DNA from: CAVVSD01 sp963750895
GTDB taxonomy: Bacteria > Actinomycetota > Thermoleophilia > Solirubrobacterales > Solirubrobacteraceae
NCBI GenBank assembly: GCA_963750895.1
Contig: CAVVSD010000001.1
Coordinates: 620,001-684,000, forward strand
Length of the DNA stretch: 64,000 nucleotides
Reading direction: 5' to 3'
In this document: positions 24,891-32,791 of the stretch, piece by piece
Numbering within the stretch: the stretch's first letter is position 1
Layout: the number at the start of each line of letters is the position of its first letter
Program-made: the position numbers and the translations under genes
Notes under the pieces: model-generated
The model's input: the letters and a program-made list of their open reading frames with translations, nothing else
What the model was told of the DNA's origin: nothing
Databases searched by the model: none

Positions 24891-24919
24891 GCACGCAAGT
24901 ATTGCATGCGCGTACGCAA
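24881..24919. promoter_or_regulatory. Tandem MarR operators over the marR-MFS promoter
   Basis: TTGCGTGCATGCACGCAA (24881-24898) is a perfect 18-bp palindrome. TTGCATGCGCGTACGCAA (24902-24919) is a second, imperfect copy. They are 21 bp apart, two helical turns, so two dimers would bind the same face. The -10 hexamer AATACT (minus strand) lies between them, and the first site covers the start codon. Confidence 0.7.
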
Positions 24920-24953
24920 GTTCAGACGGGTCCTGCGACCTGACGAGCGGCGC

Positions 24954-25157
24954 TCAGGCCGCGACGCGCGCGCGCTCGGCGTCGAGCTCGCGCAGCGTGG
25001 CCTGCAGCTGGTCCCACTCGGCGGGCTCGCGCTCGTCGTACTCCGTGGGCGCCAGATCGTGCAGGCTGTCGCGATACTCGCGCCACGCGACGCGCACCTG
25101 CGCGTCGAGCTCCGCGAGGCGACGCGCATGTTCGATGTTGGGTGCCAGGGCCGTCAT
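24954..25157 (-). CDS. Small helical hypothetical protein
   Basis: 67 residues, nearly all predicted helix with charged heptad-like spacing (IEHARRLAELDAQVRVAWREYRDSL, then EWDQLQATLRELDAERARVA). No Cys, no signal peptide. It starts at ATG 25157 and is divergent from the DnaQ/GIY-YIG gene. It could be a short coiled-coil accessory protein. No recognised family, and the frame could be accidental, though codon third positions look coding. Confidence 0.5.
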   Translation of the reverse strand: MTALAPNIEHARRLAELDAQVRVAWREYRDSLHDLAPTEYDEREPAEWDQLQATLRELDAERARVAA

Positions 25158-25252
25158 CGCGCCGCATCGTACCCGCGGGGCTGGACGCCCACCCGTCGCC
25201 GGACGTGCAAGCGGACCTGCAGGTCGTCGGGGCGACGCGCTACAAGGTGTGG

Positions 25253-26950
25253 ATGAGCGACGTGCTCGCCCAGCCGCTGTCGTCGACGGAGTTCCTCGTC
25301 GTCGACGTGGAGACGAACGGCAAGTCCGGCGACGACTGCGAGCTCACCGAGCTCGGCGCGGTCCTCGTCGGCGGGGGTGAGCTGCACGACCGCTGGGAGA
25401 CGCTCGTCGGCGTCCGCGCCCCGCTGAGTCGCATGATCCAGCGCTTCACCGGGATCTCGCAGGCGATGGTCGACGAGGCGCCCGCGGTCGAGCTCGTGCT
25501 CCCGGACCTCGCCGAGCAGCTCGAGGGCAGGGTGCTCGTGGGGCACAACATCGCGTTCGACCGGCGGGTGCTGCGGCAGGCGTTCGCGCGCGCGGAGCTC
25601 GAGTGGCCGGACGTCCCCACGCTGTGCACGGTGGCGCTCGCGCGGCGCTTCGCGCCCCTCGCGCGCAGGCGCGGGCTCAAGCCGCTGGCGGAGGCGCTCG
25701 GCATCGAGGTGGAGGTCGCGCACCGCGCGCTGGCCGACGCCGAGACCACCGCGCGCGTGCTGTGCGCGCTGCTGCCGCGGCTCGTCGTGCACGCCGGCAC
25801 GGTCGGCGACGCCGTCGAGCTGCTGAAGGCCGCGGCGCGCAGGCCGCGCCGTCCCCGCGCAGGCCGCACGATCGCCCGCCAGGGCCGGGCGGAGCACCGC
25901 GTCGACGTCTCCGGGCTGCCCGACGAGCCGGGCGTCTACCTCTTCCGCAACGCCGGCGGCCAGGTCCTCTACATCGGCAAGTCGGTCTCCCTGCGCGCCC
26001 GCGCGCGGTCGCACTTCCAGCCCAGCTCGGCCTCGCAGGGCTGGGTCGCGCAGGCGACGATGGTCGACCACCGCACGACCTCCTCCGAGCTCGGCGCGCT
26101 CGTCCTCGAGCAGCGGCTCATCAAGGAGATGCGCCCGCCGGGCAACGTGCGCATGAAGCACGACGACCCGTACGTCTACCTGCGCTGCCGGCTGGACATC
26201 GCGTACCCCGTGCTCGAGGTCGCGCCCGCGCCCGCGCAGGGGCGCTCGGTGACGATCGGCCCGCTGCGCGGCCGGCGCGCGGCGACCGAGCTCATGGAGC
26301 AGCTCAACTCGCTCTTCACGCTGCGCCACTGCGGCCGCGCGCTGCGCCTGCGCGAGCATCCCTCCGCCTACGGGCAGATGGGCCGCTGCCTCTCGCCCTG
26401 CCTGAACGACCTCGACCCCAACCTCTACCGCCGGCGCCTGGACGAGGCGCTCGCGCTCTTCACCGGCGACGGCGACGGCGGAGCGGCGCTCCTGGCCCAC
26501 GTGGAGTCCGAGATGCGCCAGGCGTCGGCCGAGCAGCGCTACGAGCGCGCGGCGTGGCTGCGCCGCCGGCTGCGCCGCCTGCGCGAGCTCACGGCCGACC
26601 TCGCGGGCCTGCAGGCGATCCACGCCCGGCCGCGGCTCGTCGTCGCGCCGCATCCCCGCGGCGGGACGGCGGACGCGTTCTGGCTCGTGGGCGGCCGCCT
26701 GGTGGATTGGGGTCCCGTCCAGCCCGTGGACGGCGGGGAGTCCCTCGCCGATCGGTGCGCGAAGGCGCTGCGATCCGGCGACGGCCGGGGCTCGACGAGC
26801 TGGCTGGCTCCCGACGAGGTCGACGAGATGCGGGTGGTCACCACGTACCTCGCCTCGCACGACCTTCCCGGCATCGATCTGGCCCCCGATCTCGACGCCG
26901 AGCGGCTCGGGGCATTCGCCGATTCGGCGACGGCCGCAGCAGTCGTCTGA
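25253..26950 (+). CDS. DEDDh exonuclease - GIY-YIG (UvrC N-terminal-like) fusion
   Basis: 565 residues. Residues 10-175 are a DnaQ-like 3'-5' exonuclease with all motifs: DVET (18-21), HNIAFDRR, and HRALADAETTAR holding the last His and Asp. Residues 220-310 are a GIY-YIG nuclease (GVYLFRNAGGQVLYIGKS, RARARSHF, Glu in LEQRLIKEMRPPGNV). A UvrC-like linker with CGRALRLREH and a UvrB-contact-like helix pair (EQRYERAAWLRRRLRRLREL) follow. The RNase H and HhH parts of UvrC are absent. Similar fusions are known in other actinobacteria and are assumed to act in DNA repair or processing. ATG at 25253 was chosen because it starts just before the first strand; GTG 25247 is possible. Confidence 0.88.
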   Translation: MSDVLAQPLSSTEFLVVDVETNGKSGDDCELTELGAVLVGGGELHDRWETLVGVRAPLSRMIQRFTGISQAMVDEAPAVELVLPDLAEQLEGRVLVGHNIAFDRRVLRQAFARAELEWPDVPTLCTVALARRFAPLARRRGLKPLAEALGIEVEVAHRALADAETTARVLCALLPRLVVHAGTVGDAVELLKAAARRPRRPRAGRTIARQGRAEHRVDVSGLPDEPGVYLFRNAGGQVLYIGKSVSLRARARSHFQPSSASQGWVAQATMVDHRTTSSELGALVLEQRLIKEMRPPGNVRMKHDDPYVYLRCRLDIAYPVLEVAPAPAQGRSVTIGPLRGRRAATELMEQLNSLFTLRHCGRALRLREHPSAYGQMGRCLSPCLNDLDPNLYRRRLDEALALFTGDGDGGAALLAHVESEMRQASAEQRYERAAWLRRRLRRLRELTADLAGLQAIHARPRLVVAPHPRGGTADAFWLVGGRLVDWGPVQPVDGGESLADRCAKALRSGDGRGSTSWLAPDEVDEMRVVTTYLASHDLPGIDLAPDLDAERLGAFADSATAAAVV

Positions 26951-27017
26951 CGCCAGATTCGCCACTTTCATGCAAATCGGACTTGAAATCGTGCGGGATC
27001 TATTGCACCGTATTGCA

Positions 27018-27044
27018 GACGCTCGGGCACGGACGCCCGGCGTC
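27018..27044. terminator. Hairpin between convergent nuclease and ygfZ genes
   Basis: GACGC and GGGC pair with GCCC and GCGTC across a 6-nt loop within the 114-nt convergent gap. The same gap contains an unusually AT-rich stretch (26960-27015) with a repeated TATTGCA, unlike the rest of the window. Likely a two-way terminator. Confidence 0.4.
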
Positions 27045-27064
27045 CCGCTTTCCGAAGGCGCCGT

Positions 27065-28030
27065 CTAGGCCGCGGGAGGGAGGCCGAACGGGAGCTCCGC
27101 GACCGTCGCGGTGACGTCCCCGTCGCCGACCCGCAGCACCTCGCCGACGCCCGCCTCGCGCCGGACCAGCGCGAGCCCGACCGGGCCGTGCGCGGGGGAG
27201 TCGACGACGCTCGTCAGCCGCCCGACCTCGCGCTCACCGAGGAACAGCGCGGCGCCGACCGGCACCGGCTCGCTCAGCTGCAGGCCGCGCAGATGGCGGT
27301 TCGGCTTGCCCTTCCAGTGCAGGCGCGCGACCGTCTCCTGGCCGACGTAGCAGCCCTTCGTGAACGAGACGGCGCGGTCGTTGAGCCCTGCCTCCTGCGG
27401 GATGACGGTCTCGTCGAGCTCCGCGCCCCAGCGCGGGCGCCCGGTCTCGACGCGCAGCACGTCGAGCGTCGTCTCGGAGATGGGCTCGGCACCGGCCGCG
27501 AGCAGTGCGTCGCGCACCGCGTCGGTGTCCTCCGCCAGGGTCAGGACGTCGACGCCGACGTTCGTGGCGATGACACGCGCCTCGGCGCCCCCGATCGTCA
27601 CGACCCGATGGGCGTGCTCGGTGACGGGGAGATCCGCCGCGCCGGCGATGGCCCGCGCGCGCGGCCCGGCGAGCGTCAGCAGCCCGCGCTGGAGCGTGCG
27701 CTTGTGCAGCTCGACGGCGAAGCCGATGGTCGCGCGGCGGATGACGTCGAAGATCGCCTGCAGCGCCTCGCGGTCCATGTCGAGCAGGAGCTCGTCGCCG
27801 GTGTCCAGCACGCGGAGGTCGCCGAGCATCCGGCCCTTGGGCGTGAGCAGCGCGGCGTAGCAGCCGTCGCCCGCCTCGAGGCCGACGACGTCGTTGGTCA
27901 CCTGGCCGGCGAGGAACTCCTTCGCGTCCGCACCCGTGAGCGCGAGCTTGCCGCGCTCGGAGCGGTCGACGAGCCCGGCGCCCTCGGCGATCGCGACGTG
28001 CTCGGAGGTGGCGGTGTTCACGGCGGACAT
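27065..28030 (-). CDS. ygfZ: Folate-binding YgfZ/GcvT-domain protein
   Basis: 321 residues. The family signature KGCYVGQETVARLH near residue 240 holds the conserved reactive Cys. The N-terminal GcvT-like fold (LALTGADAKEFLAGQVTNDV, then PKGRMLGDLRV) and the C-terminal beta barrel match YgfZ, a tetrahydrofolate-binding factor that helps make or repair certain Fe-S clusters such as those in MiaB. The window encodes many Fe-S proteins (GlpA, GlpC, FbiC). No Shine-Dalgarno; TACGCT (28042-28037) is 6 nt before the ATG. Confidence 0.88.
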   Translation of the reverse strand: MSAVNTATSEHVAIAEGAGLVDRSERGKLALTGADAKEFLAGQVTNDVVGLEAGDGCYAALLTPKGRMLGDLRVLDTGDELLLDMDREALQAIFDVIRRATIGFAVELHKRTLQRGLLTLAGPRARAIAGAADLPVTEHAHRVVTIGGAEARVIATNVGVDVLTLAEDTDAVRDALLAAGAEPISETTLDVLRVETGRPRWGAELDETVIPQEAGLNDRAVSFTKGCYVGQETVARLHWKGKPNRHLRGLQLSEPVPVGAALFLGEREVGRLTSVVDSPAHGPVGLALVRREAGVGEVLRVGDGDVTATVAELPFGLPPAA

Positions 28031-28081
28031 GGGACAAGCGTAGGACCCCCGGCCGCGTGGTTGCTACGCTCCCGAACAGTC

Positions 28082-28101
28082 ATTTTCAGTCATGCCTAAA
28101 A
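28082..28101. promoter_or_regulatory. MntR/DtxR-like palindrome over the mntH start codon
   Basis: The reverse strand reads TTTTAGGCATGACTGAAAAT, an AT-rich imperfect palindrome sharing GCATGA and GAAA with the known MntR box layout of Bacillus mntH. In this GC-rich window such a block is striking. It covers the start codon (28092-28094) and follows a possible -10, TACGCT (28065-28070), so a metal-bound repressor here would block transcription of a near-leaderless message. Confidence 0.5.
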
Positions 28102-29354
28102 CTCTTTCTCCGATCGACGAAGAATCCGTCCAGACAACGACGCGATCCCCCGTGCGCCCGGGTGCTCTGGCGATGCTCGGCCCGGCGTTCGTCGCGGCGG
28201 TCGCGTACGTCGATCCGGGCAACTTCGCGACGAACATCAGCGGCGGCGCGGAGTTCGGCTACCTGCTGCTCTGGGTCATCGTGGCGGCGAACCTGCTCGC
28301 CATGCTCATCCAGAACCTCTCGGGGAAGATGGGCATCGCGACGGGGCACAACCTGCCCGAGCTGTGTCGCATCCACTTCCCGCGCCAGGTCACCTGGGGG
28401 CTGTGGGTCCAGGCCGAGCTGGTCGCCATGGCGACCGACCTGGCGGAGTTCGTCGGCGCGGCGATCGCGCTGAACCTGCTGTTCGGCGTCCCGCTGTTCG
28501 AGGCGGGGATCATCACCGCCATCGTCTCCTTCGCGGTGCTCGGGCTCCAGCGCCGAGGGCACCGCCGCTTCGAGCTCGTCATCGTCGGGATGCTCGGGGT
28601 CGTCCTGCTGGGCTTCCTCTACGACACGCTGCGCATCGGCTTCGACGCGGGGGACGCCGCGAAGGGGCTCGTCCCGGGCTTCGAGGGCACCGACAGCGTG
28701 CTGCTCGCCACGGGCATCCTCGGCGCGACGGTCATGCCGCACGTCATCTACCTGCACTCGGCGCTGACCCAGCGGCGGATCGTCACGACGACGACCGAGG
28801 AGAAGCGGCGCCTGCTGCGCTTCCAGCGCGTCGACGTCACCATCGCGATGGGGCTCGCCGGCCTGGCGAACATGGCGATGCTCATCGTCGCCGCGTCGCT
28901 CTTCCACACGAACGGCCTGACCAACGTCGACACCATCGAGGAGGCGCACAAGGGCTTCGAGACCCTCGTCGGCCCCGGCGCCGCGCTCGCCTTCGCGCTC
29001 GCGCTGCTCGCATCGGGCCTGGCGTCGTCCAGCGTCGGCACCCTGGCGGGTCAGGTCGTCATGCAGGGCTTCATCAACCGGACGATCCCGATGGTCCTGC
29101 GGCGCCTCGTCACCATGCTGCCGGCGCTCGTCGTCCTCGCGATCGGCGTCAACCCGACCGAGGCGCTCGTGCTCAGCCAGGTCGTGCTGTCGTTCGGCAT
29201 CCCGTTCGCGCTCGTGCCGCTCCTGCTGCTCACGCGACGGCGCGACATCATGGGCGGCCTGGTCAACCGGCGGGTCACGACGGTCGCCGCGAGCATCGCC
29301 GCGGCGCTCATCATCGCGCTGAACCTCTTCCTGCTGGCCCGCACGATCCTCTAG
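28092..29354 (+). CDS. mntH: Nramp-family divalent metal (Mn2+/Fe2+) transporter
   Basis: 420 residues, about 11 hydrophobic helices. The metal-binding DPGN lies at residues 41-44 (VDPGNFATN) and the matching helix-6 motif is ATVMPHVIYLHSAL (the MPH signature). Helix 4 has QAELVAMATDLAEFVGAA. Imports Mn2+ with protons. The N-terminal 20 residues are polar and lie before the first helix. The unusually AT-rich start (AAAACTCTTTCTCC) fits with a regulator box over the start codon. No second component is needed for this transporter. Confidence 0.95.
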   Translation: MPKTLSPIDEESVQTTTRSPVRPGALAMLGPAFVAAVAYVDPGNFATNISGGAEFGYLLLWVIVAANLLAMLIQNLSGKMGIATGHNLPELCRIHFPRQVTWGLWVQAELVAMATDLAEFVGAAIALNLLFGVPLFEAGIITAIVSFAVLGLQRRGHRRFELVIVGMLGVVLLGFLYDTLRIGFDAGDAAKGLVPGFEGTDSVLLATGILGATVMPHVIYLHSALTQRRIVTTTTEEKRRLLRFQRVDVTIAMGLAGLANMAMLIVAASLFHTNGLTNVDTIEEAHKGFETLVGPGAALAFALALLASGLASSSVGTLAGQVVMQGFINRTIPMVLRRLVTMLPALVVLAIGVNPTEALVLSQVVLSFGIPFALVPLLLLTRRRDIMGGLVNRRVTTVAASIAAALIIALNLFLLARTIL

Positions 29355-29372
29355 GCCCTAATCTCCCCCGCC

Positions 29373-29735
29373 ATGGCGATGGCCGACACCTTCTCCGAGC
29401 TGCTGGAGTCGCTCCCCGACGACTGGACCGACCTCGAGCTGGACCTGCGGATCTCCGACGAGGAGCGCTACATCGAGGCGGCGACGTACCTGGTGCAGAC
29501 CAACGCCCAGCCGTACTCGCACCACGACTGGCACTGGCGGATCCTCGTGGCGCATCGCTTCGGCCACGCCGCCGCCGCCCCCGTCGTCCACGGCGCGCTG
29601 CGCGCGCTGGACGAGGCGGGGATCGACGGCGAGCTGGCCGTGCGGCAGACGCGCTCGGGTCGCGTCGAGGTCACGCAGATGTGGGGCCGCCCGCAGTCCG
29701 TGCGGGACGAGTTCCGCCGCATCCGCTCCCAGTAG
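29373..29735 (+). CDS. Conserved hypothetical protein (120 residues)
   Basis: An acidic N-terminal helix region (TFSELLESLPDDWTDLELDLRISDEERYIEAATYL), then NAQPYSHHDWHWRILVAHRFGHAAAAPVVHGALRAL and a C-terminal strand pair (AVRQTRSGRVEVTQMWG). Histidines cluster in SHHDWHW. No membrane segment, no known motif. TAATCT (29359-29364) stands 8 nt before the ATG with no Shine-Dalgarno, so it has its own leaderless promoter and is not simply a tail of mntH, which ends 18 nt earlier. Function unknown. Confidence 0.75.
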   Translation: MAMADTFSELLESLPDDWTDLELDLRISDEERYIEAATYLVQTNAQPYSHHDWHWRILVAHRFGHAAAAPVVHGALRALDEAGIDGELAVRQTRSGRVEVTQMWGRPQSVRDEFRRIRSQ

Positions 29736-29741
29736 GGGGAC

Positions 29742-30407
29742 CTATGCGGTGTTGACCGTGATCTTGGCGACGCCGATCACGAGCCCGGCCTTCAGCGCGT
29801 CGGTGCCGAAGGTCTGGTTCAGGAGGTCGGCGGCCTCCTGCTTGAGCTTCACGGTCGTGCCCTCGAGCACCGCGGTCCCGTTGTCGTTGGCCTTCAGCGG
29901 CTCGAGCGTGCGGCCGTCGAGGAAGAACAGCGGGGCGCCCTTCGCGGCCTCCTTGCCGTCCACCGAGACGTTGCCCGTGAGCACGGACTTGCCGGGGTCG
30001 ATGACGAAGTCGGTCAGCTCGACCTTCTTGCCGCCGCCCGTGAGGCTGAAGCCGCTGCCCTCGTGGTCGATCTCGCCCTGGACGAACGGGGAGACGGTGC
30101 CGGGCTTGTAGTACTTGACGTTGCCGCCCGTGATCGGGAAGACGAGCGAGCCGGCCTTCGTGAGCTCGGCGTCGCCGACCGTGCCGGGCGTGAGCTTCAG
30201 CGTCCCGAGCGCCTCGACGAAGCCGGCGTCGAGCGCGACGGCCGTCGTGCGACCGGTGAGCGAGGGGATCTCCGCGACCGGCTTGGCCGCCTGCGTCGAG
30301 GCGGCCGGTGCCGCCGTCGCGGAGTCCGACGTGTCCGACCCGCACGCGGCGAGGCTGGCAGCGGCGATGACCGCGGTGAGTCCTGCGATGGGGAACTTGA
30401 TGTTCAT
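29742..30407 (-). CDS. Secreted lipoprotein, HtaA-like beta domain suspected
   Basis: 221 residues. The signal peptide ends in a lipobox SLAAC with Cys at residue 22, then a Ser/Ala/Thr-rich linker. The remainder is a single beta-rich domain (SLVFPITGGNVKYYKPG, then GSGFSLTGGGKKVELTDFVIDPGKSVLTGNVS, then PLFFLDGRTLEPL) resembling HtaA-type surface domains; the resemblance is weak. The start at 30407 gives the normal signal peptide. Divergent from the ECF sigma/anti-sigma pair, about 100 bp from its start, so it may be in that regulon (inference). Confidence 0.75.
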   Translation of the reverse strand: MNIKFPIAGLTAVIAAASLAACGSDTSDSATAAPAASTQAAKPVAEIPSLTGRTTAVALDAGFVEALGTLKLTPGTVGDAELTKAGSLVFPITGGNVKYYKPGTVSPFVQGEIDHEGSGFSLTGGGKKVELTDFVIDPGKSVLTGNVSVDGKEAAKGAPLFFLDGRTLEPLKANDNGTAVLEGTTVKLKQEAADLLNQTFGTDALKAGLVIGVAKITVNTA

Positions 30408-30509
30408 GACCACCCCAACGACGGCGCCCGGAGATCGGATCCCATGCATCCGAGATGGCGTCGCGTGCGTTTCAGGTGCATCGAACGTTCACGAGACGAC
30501 CTGCTGTGC

Positions 30510-31055
30510 ATGGCCGACGAGGAGCTGATGGCGCTCGTCGCCGATGCGGACGCCGACGCGTTCGAGGTCGTCTACGACCGTCACATCGGCGCGGCGTACT
30601 CACTCGCTCGCCGTATCTGCGGCGACGGCCCCGGCGCCGAGGACAGCTGCCAGGACGCGTTCCTGGCGATCTGGCGGTCGGCGGGGCGCTACGACGCGCG
30701 CGTCGGCAGCGTGCGCTCCTGGCTGCTGACGGTCGTCCATCACCGTGCGATCGACCGCGTGCGCAGGGTGACGCGCCACCGTGCCGGCATCGGCGGCGGC
30801 GACGACGTCGCCGAGCTCGTGCCCGCCGCCGACGACACCGAGCGTGGCGCGCTGGAGCGCGTCGACCGCACGGAGATGGTGGGACTCGTCGCGGCGCTCC
30901 CGGAGGATCAGCGCCAGGCGATCTCGCTCTCCTTCTACTCCGGCTACAGCAACTCGGAGATCGGCCGCATCCTGGGCGTCCCGCTCGGAACCGTGAAGAG
31001 CCGCATGCGCCGGGGCCTCGAGCGCCTGCGCCAGAGCCTGGAGGTGGCGACGTGA
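30510..31055 (+). CDS. ECF RNA polymerase sigma factor (SigK-like group)
   Basis: 181 residues. Region 2: ADAFEVVYDRHIGAAYSLARRICGDGPGAEDSCQDAFLAIWRSAGRYD and the SVRSWLLTVVHHRAIDRVRR helix. Region 4: LPEDQRQAISLSFYSGYSNSEIGRILGVPLGTVKSRMRRGLERL. I start at ATG 30510, which gives the usual DEELMALVADADADAFE N-terminus; an in-frame ATG at 30444 with GGAG 10 nt upstream is a real alternative and would add 22 basic residues. The stop overlaps the anti-sigma start (GTGA), the standard paired arrangement. Confidence 0.9.
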   Translation: MADEELMALVADADADAFEVVYDRHIGAAYSLARRICGDGPGAEDSCQDAFLAIWRSAGRYDARVGSVRSWLLTVVHHRAIDRVRRVTRHRAGIGGGDDVAELVPAADDTERGALERVDRTEMVGLVAALPEDQRQAISLSFYSGYSNSEIGRILGVPLGTVKSRMRRGLERLRQSLEVAT

Positions 31056-31750
31056 CCCCGTGCCGGCGCCCGGATGTCGCCGAGCTGCTCGGCTCGTACG
31101 TGCTCGGAGCGTGCAGCGACGAGGAGGCCGCGCTGGTGCGCACCCACGTCGCGCGCTGCGCGACGTGCACCGACGCGCTGGCCGCCCTCGCCCCTGCGCG
31201 AGAGGGACTGCTGGCCGACGTCGCGAAGGCTGCGCCGCCCGTGGACCTCAAGTCCCGCGTGATGGGGCAGGTGCGCGCGGACGCGTCGCTGTTCGAGGCG
31301 GCGCGCGCGCCGGAGCGCCCGCACCGGCGGTTCGCCTGGGTGCGTCTCCCGCGTGTCGCCATGGCGGTCGGCGCGGCCGCGGTCGCCGCTGTCGTCGTGA
31401 CGATCGCGCTCGGCGGTGCCACCGACCGCGAGACGGTCTACGCCGGCCGCGTGGACGGCCTCGTCGCGCCCGGCGGGCACGGCTCGCTCACGGTGCACGA
31501 CGGTGAGGCGACGCTGAAGGTGTCCGGGCTCCCGGCCGCCGGCCAGGGGCGGATGTACGAGGTGTGGATGAGCGACGGGTCCGGCAACGCGCGGCCTGCC
31601 GGCGTGCGGTTCTCGGTCGACGCGGACGGCGCAGGCGCGGTGGAGATGCCGTCGCGGCCACCGGAGGGCCGCGTGATCATGGTGACGTCCGAGGTCGGCG
31701 GGAACGCGACGACCCCGACGCGTGCGCCGATCGTCCGCGTCGCCACCTGA
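31052..31750 (+). CDS. Anti-sigma factor, RskA type with zinc finger
   Basis: 232 residues in three parts. Residues 1-70 are a ZAS-type domain with HVARCATC. A single membrane helix sits near residues 104-124 (VAMAVGAAAVAAVVVTIALGG). The outside domain is the anti-sigma-K C-terminal fold (YAGRVDGLVAPGGHGSLTV, GRMYEVWMSDGSGNARPAGVRF). It holds the upstream sigma factor at the membrane and releases it after proteolysis. GTG start overlapping the sigma stop. Topology is N-in, C-out. Confidence 0.9.
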   Translation: MTPCRRPDVAELLGSYVLGACSDEEAALVRTHVARCATCTDALAALAPAREGLLADVAKAAPPVDLKSRVMGQVRADASLFEAARAPERPHRRFAWVRLPRVAMAVGAAAVAAVVVTIALGGATDRETVYAGRVDGLVAPGGHGSLTVHDGEATLKVSGLPAAGQGRMYEVWMSDGSGNARPAGVRFSVDADGAGAVEMPSRPPEGRVIMVTSEVGGNATTPTRAPIVRVAT

Positions 31751-31752
31751 CG

Positions 31753-32745
31753 TCAGCCGCCGGGCAGGAAGCTCGCGTCGAACGCGGCGTCGACGTCGGG
31801 CCGGCGCTCCACGATCCCGAACTGCACCTCCCAGGCGGCCCACGCGTGCAGGCGCTGCGGGTCCAGCTCGCCGATGCCGTCGCCGGATCCGAACGCGTCC
31901 CCGAGTGCGTCGAGCTGACGCTGCGCCTCCGCCGGGTCGACGTCGGGCGCGCCCGCGACGAGGTCGCGCAGCGCGCCCTCGGGGTCGCGGTCGACGACGC
32001 CGTAGCCGCTGACGAGCGCGTGGACCGCGCGGCGCACGAGATCGGGGTCCTGCTGCAGCGTCCGGCGCGCCACCGTCACGACGAGCTCCGGGTAGGCCGG
32101 GGCGCCGAAGTCGTCGACGCGGAACTCCCTGGCGTCCGGCATCCGCTCGTGCAGCGCGACGCCCTCCACGTTCCAGAACGCGGTGGCCCCGGCGACGCGG
32201 CCGCTGACGACGGAGGCGACCGCGTTGAAGCCGATCGTCGTGGATCGAACCGCGGCCGGGTCGCCGCCGTCGCCGCGGACGATCGACGTCAGGACGGCGT
32301 CGTCGCTGGGCAGGCCGGTGACGCCCACCCGGCGCCCCTCGAGGTCGCGCGGCCTGCGGATCGAGGAGTCGGCGAGCACGGCCGCGAGCGGGCGCTGGAC
32401 GATGGCCATGACGCCGACGAGGTCGCGCCCGCGCTCCCGCGCGATCGCGAGGTCGTGGATGTCGAGCACCGCCAGCTGTGCGCGGCCGCCGAGCAGCAGG
32501 CGCACGGCGTCGGTCGACGCGGTCGGCGCCTGCACGCGCAGGTCGATGCCCGCCTTGCGGTCCAGCCCCCGGCGCGTGGCGGCGTAGATGCCGGAGTGGA
32601 CGGCGTTGGGCGCGAAGTCCAGCAGCAGCGTCGCGTCGATCGGCGGCTCGGCCGGCGCGGTCGCGCTCCCCGGGTCTTCGTCGCCGCACCCTGCGAGCAG
32701 GGCGACGAGCAGCACGACGAGGAACCGGGCGGGGCGGACGGCCAT
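31753..32745 (-). CDS. ABC-type substrate-binding lipoprotein, NMT1/THI5-like
   Basis: 330 residues. Signal peptide with lipobox LLAGC around residue 20, then a two-lobed binding-protein fold of the NMT1/SsuA type: LLLDFAPNAVHSGIYAATRRGLD, LAVLDIHDLAIARERG, RPRDLEGRRVGVTGLPSDDAV. This family binds thiamine pyrimidine precursors, taurine/alkanesulfonates or nitrate. FAPN with HSG fits the pyrimidine-precursor branch best. No permease or ATPase gene is adjacent, so it is an orphan here. It ends 2 nt from the anti-sigma stop (convergent) and is divergent from fbiC. Confidence 0.82.
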   Translation of the reverse strand: MAVRPARFLVVLLVALLAGCGDEDPGSATAPAEPPIDATLLLDFAPNAVHSGIYAATRRGLDRKAGIDLRVQAPTASTDAVRLLLGGRAQLAVLDIHDLAIARERGRDLVGVMAIVQRPLAAVLADSSIRRPRDLEGRRVGVTGLPSDDAVLTSIVRGDGGDPAAVRSTTIGFNAVASVVSGRVAGATAFWNVEGVALHERMPDAREFRVDDFGAPAYPELVVTVARRTLQQDPDLVRRAVHALVSGYGVVDRDPEGALRDLVAGAPDVDPAEAQRQLDALGDAFGSGDGIGELDPQRLHAWAAWEVQFGIVERRPDVDAAFDASFLPGG

Positions 32746-32791
32746 GAGGAGCGGGCGAGGATATGCGGCGCCCACCCGTAGACTTTCACCG

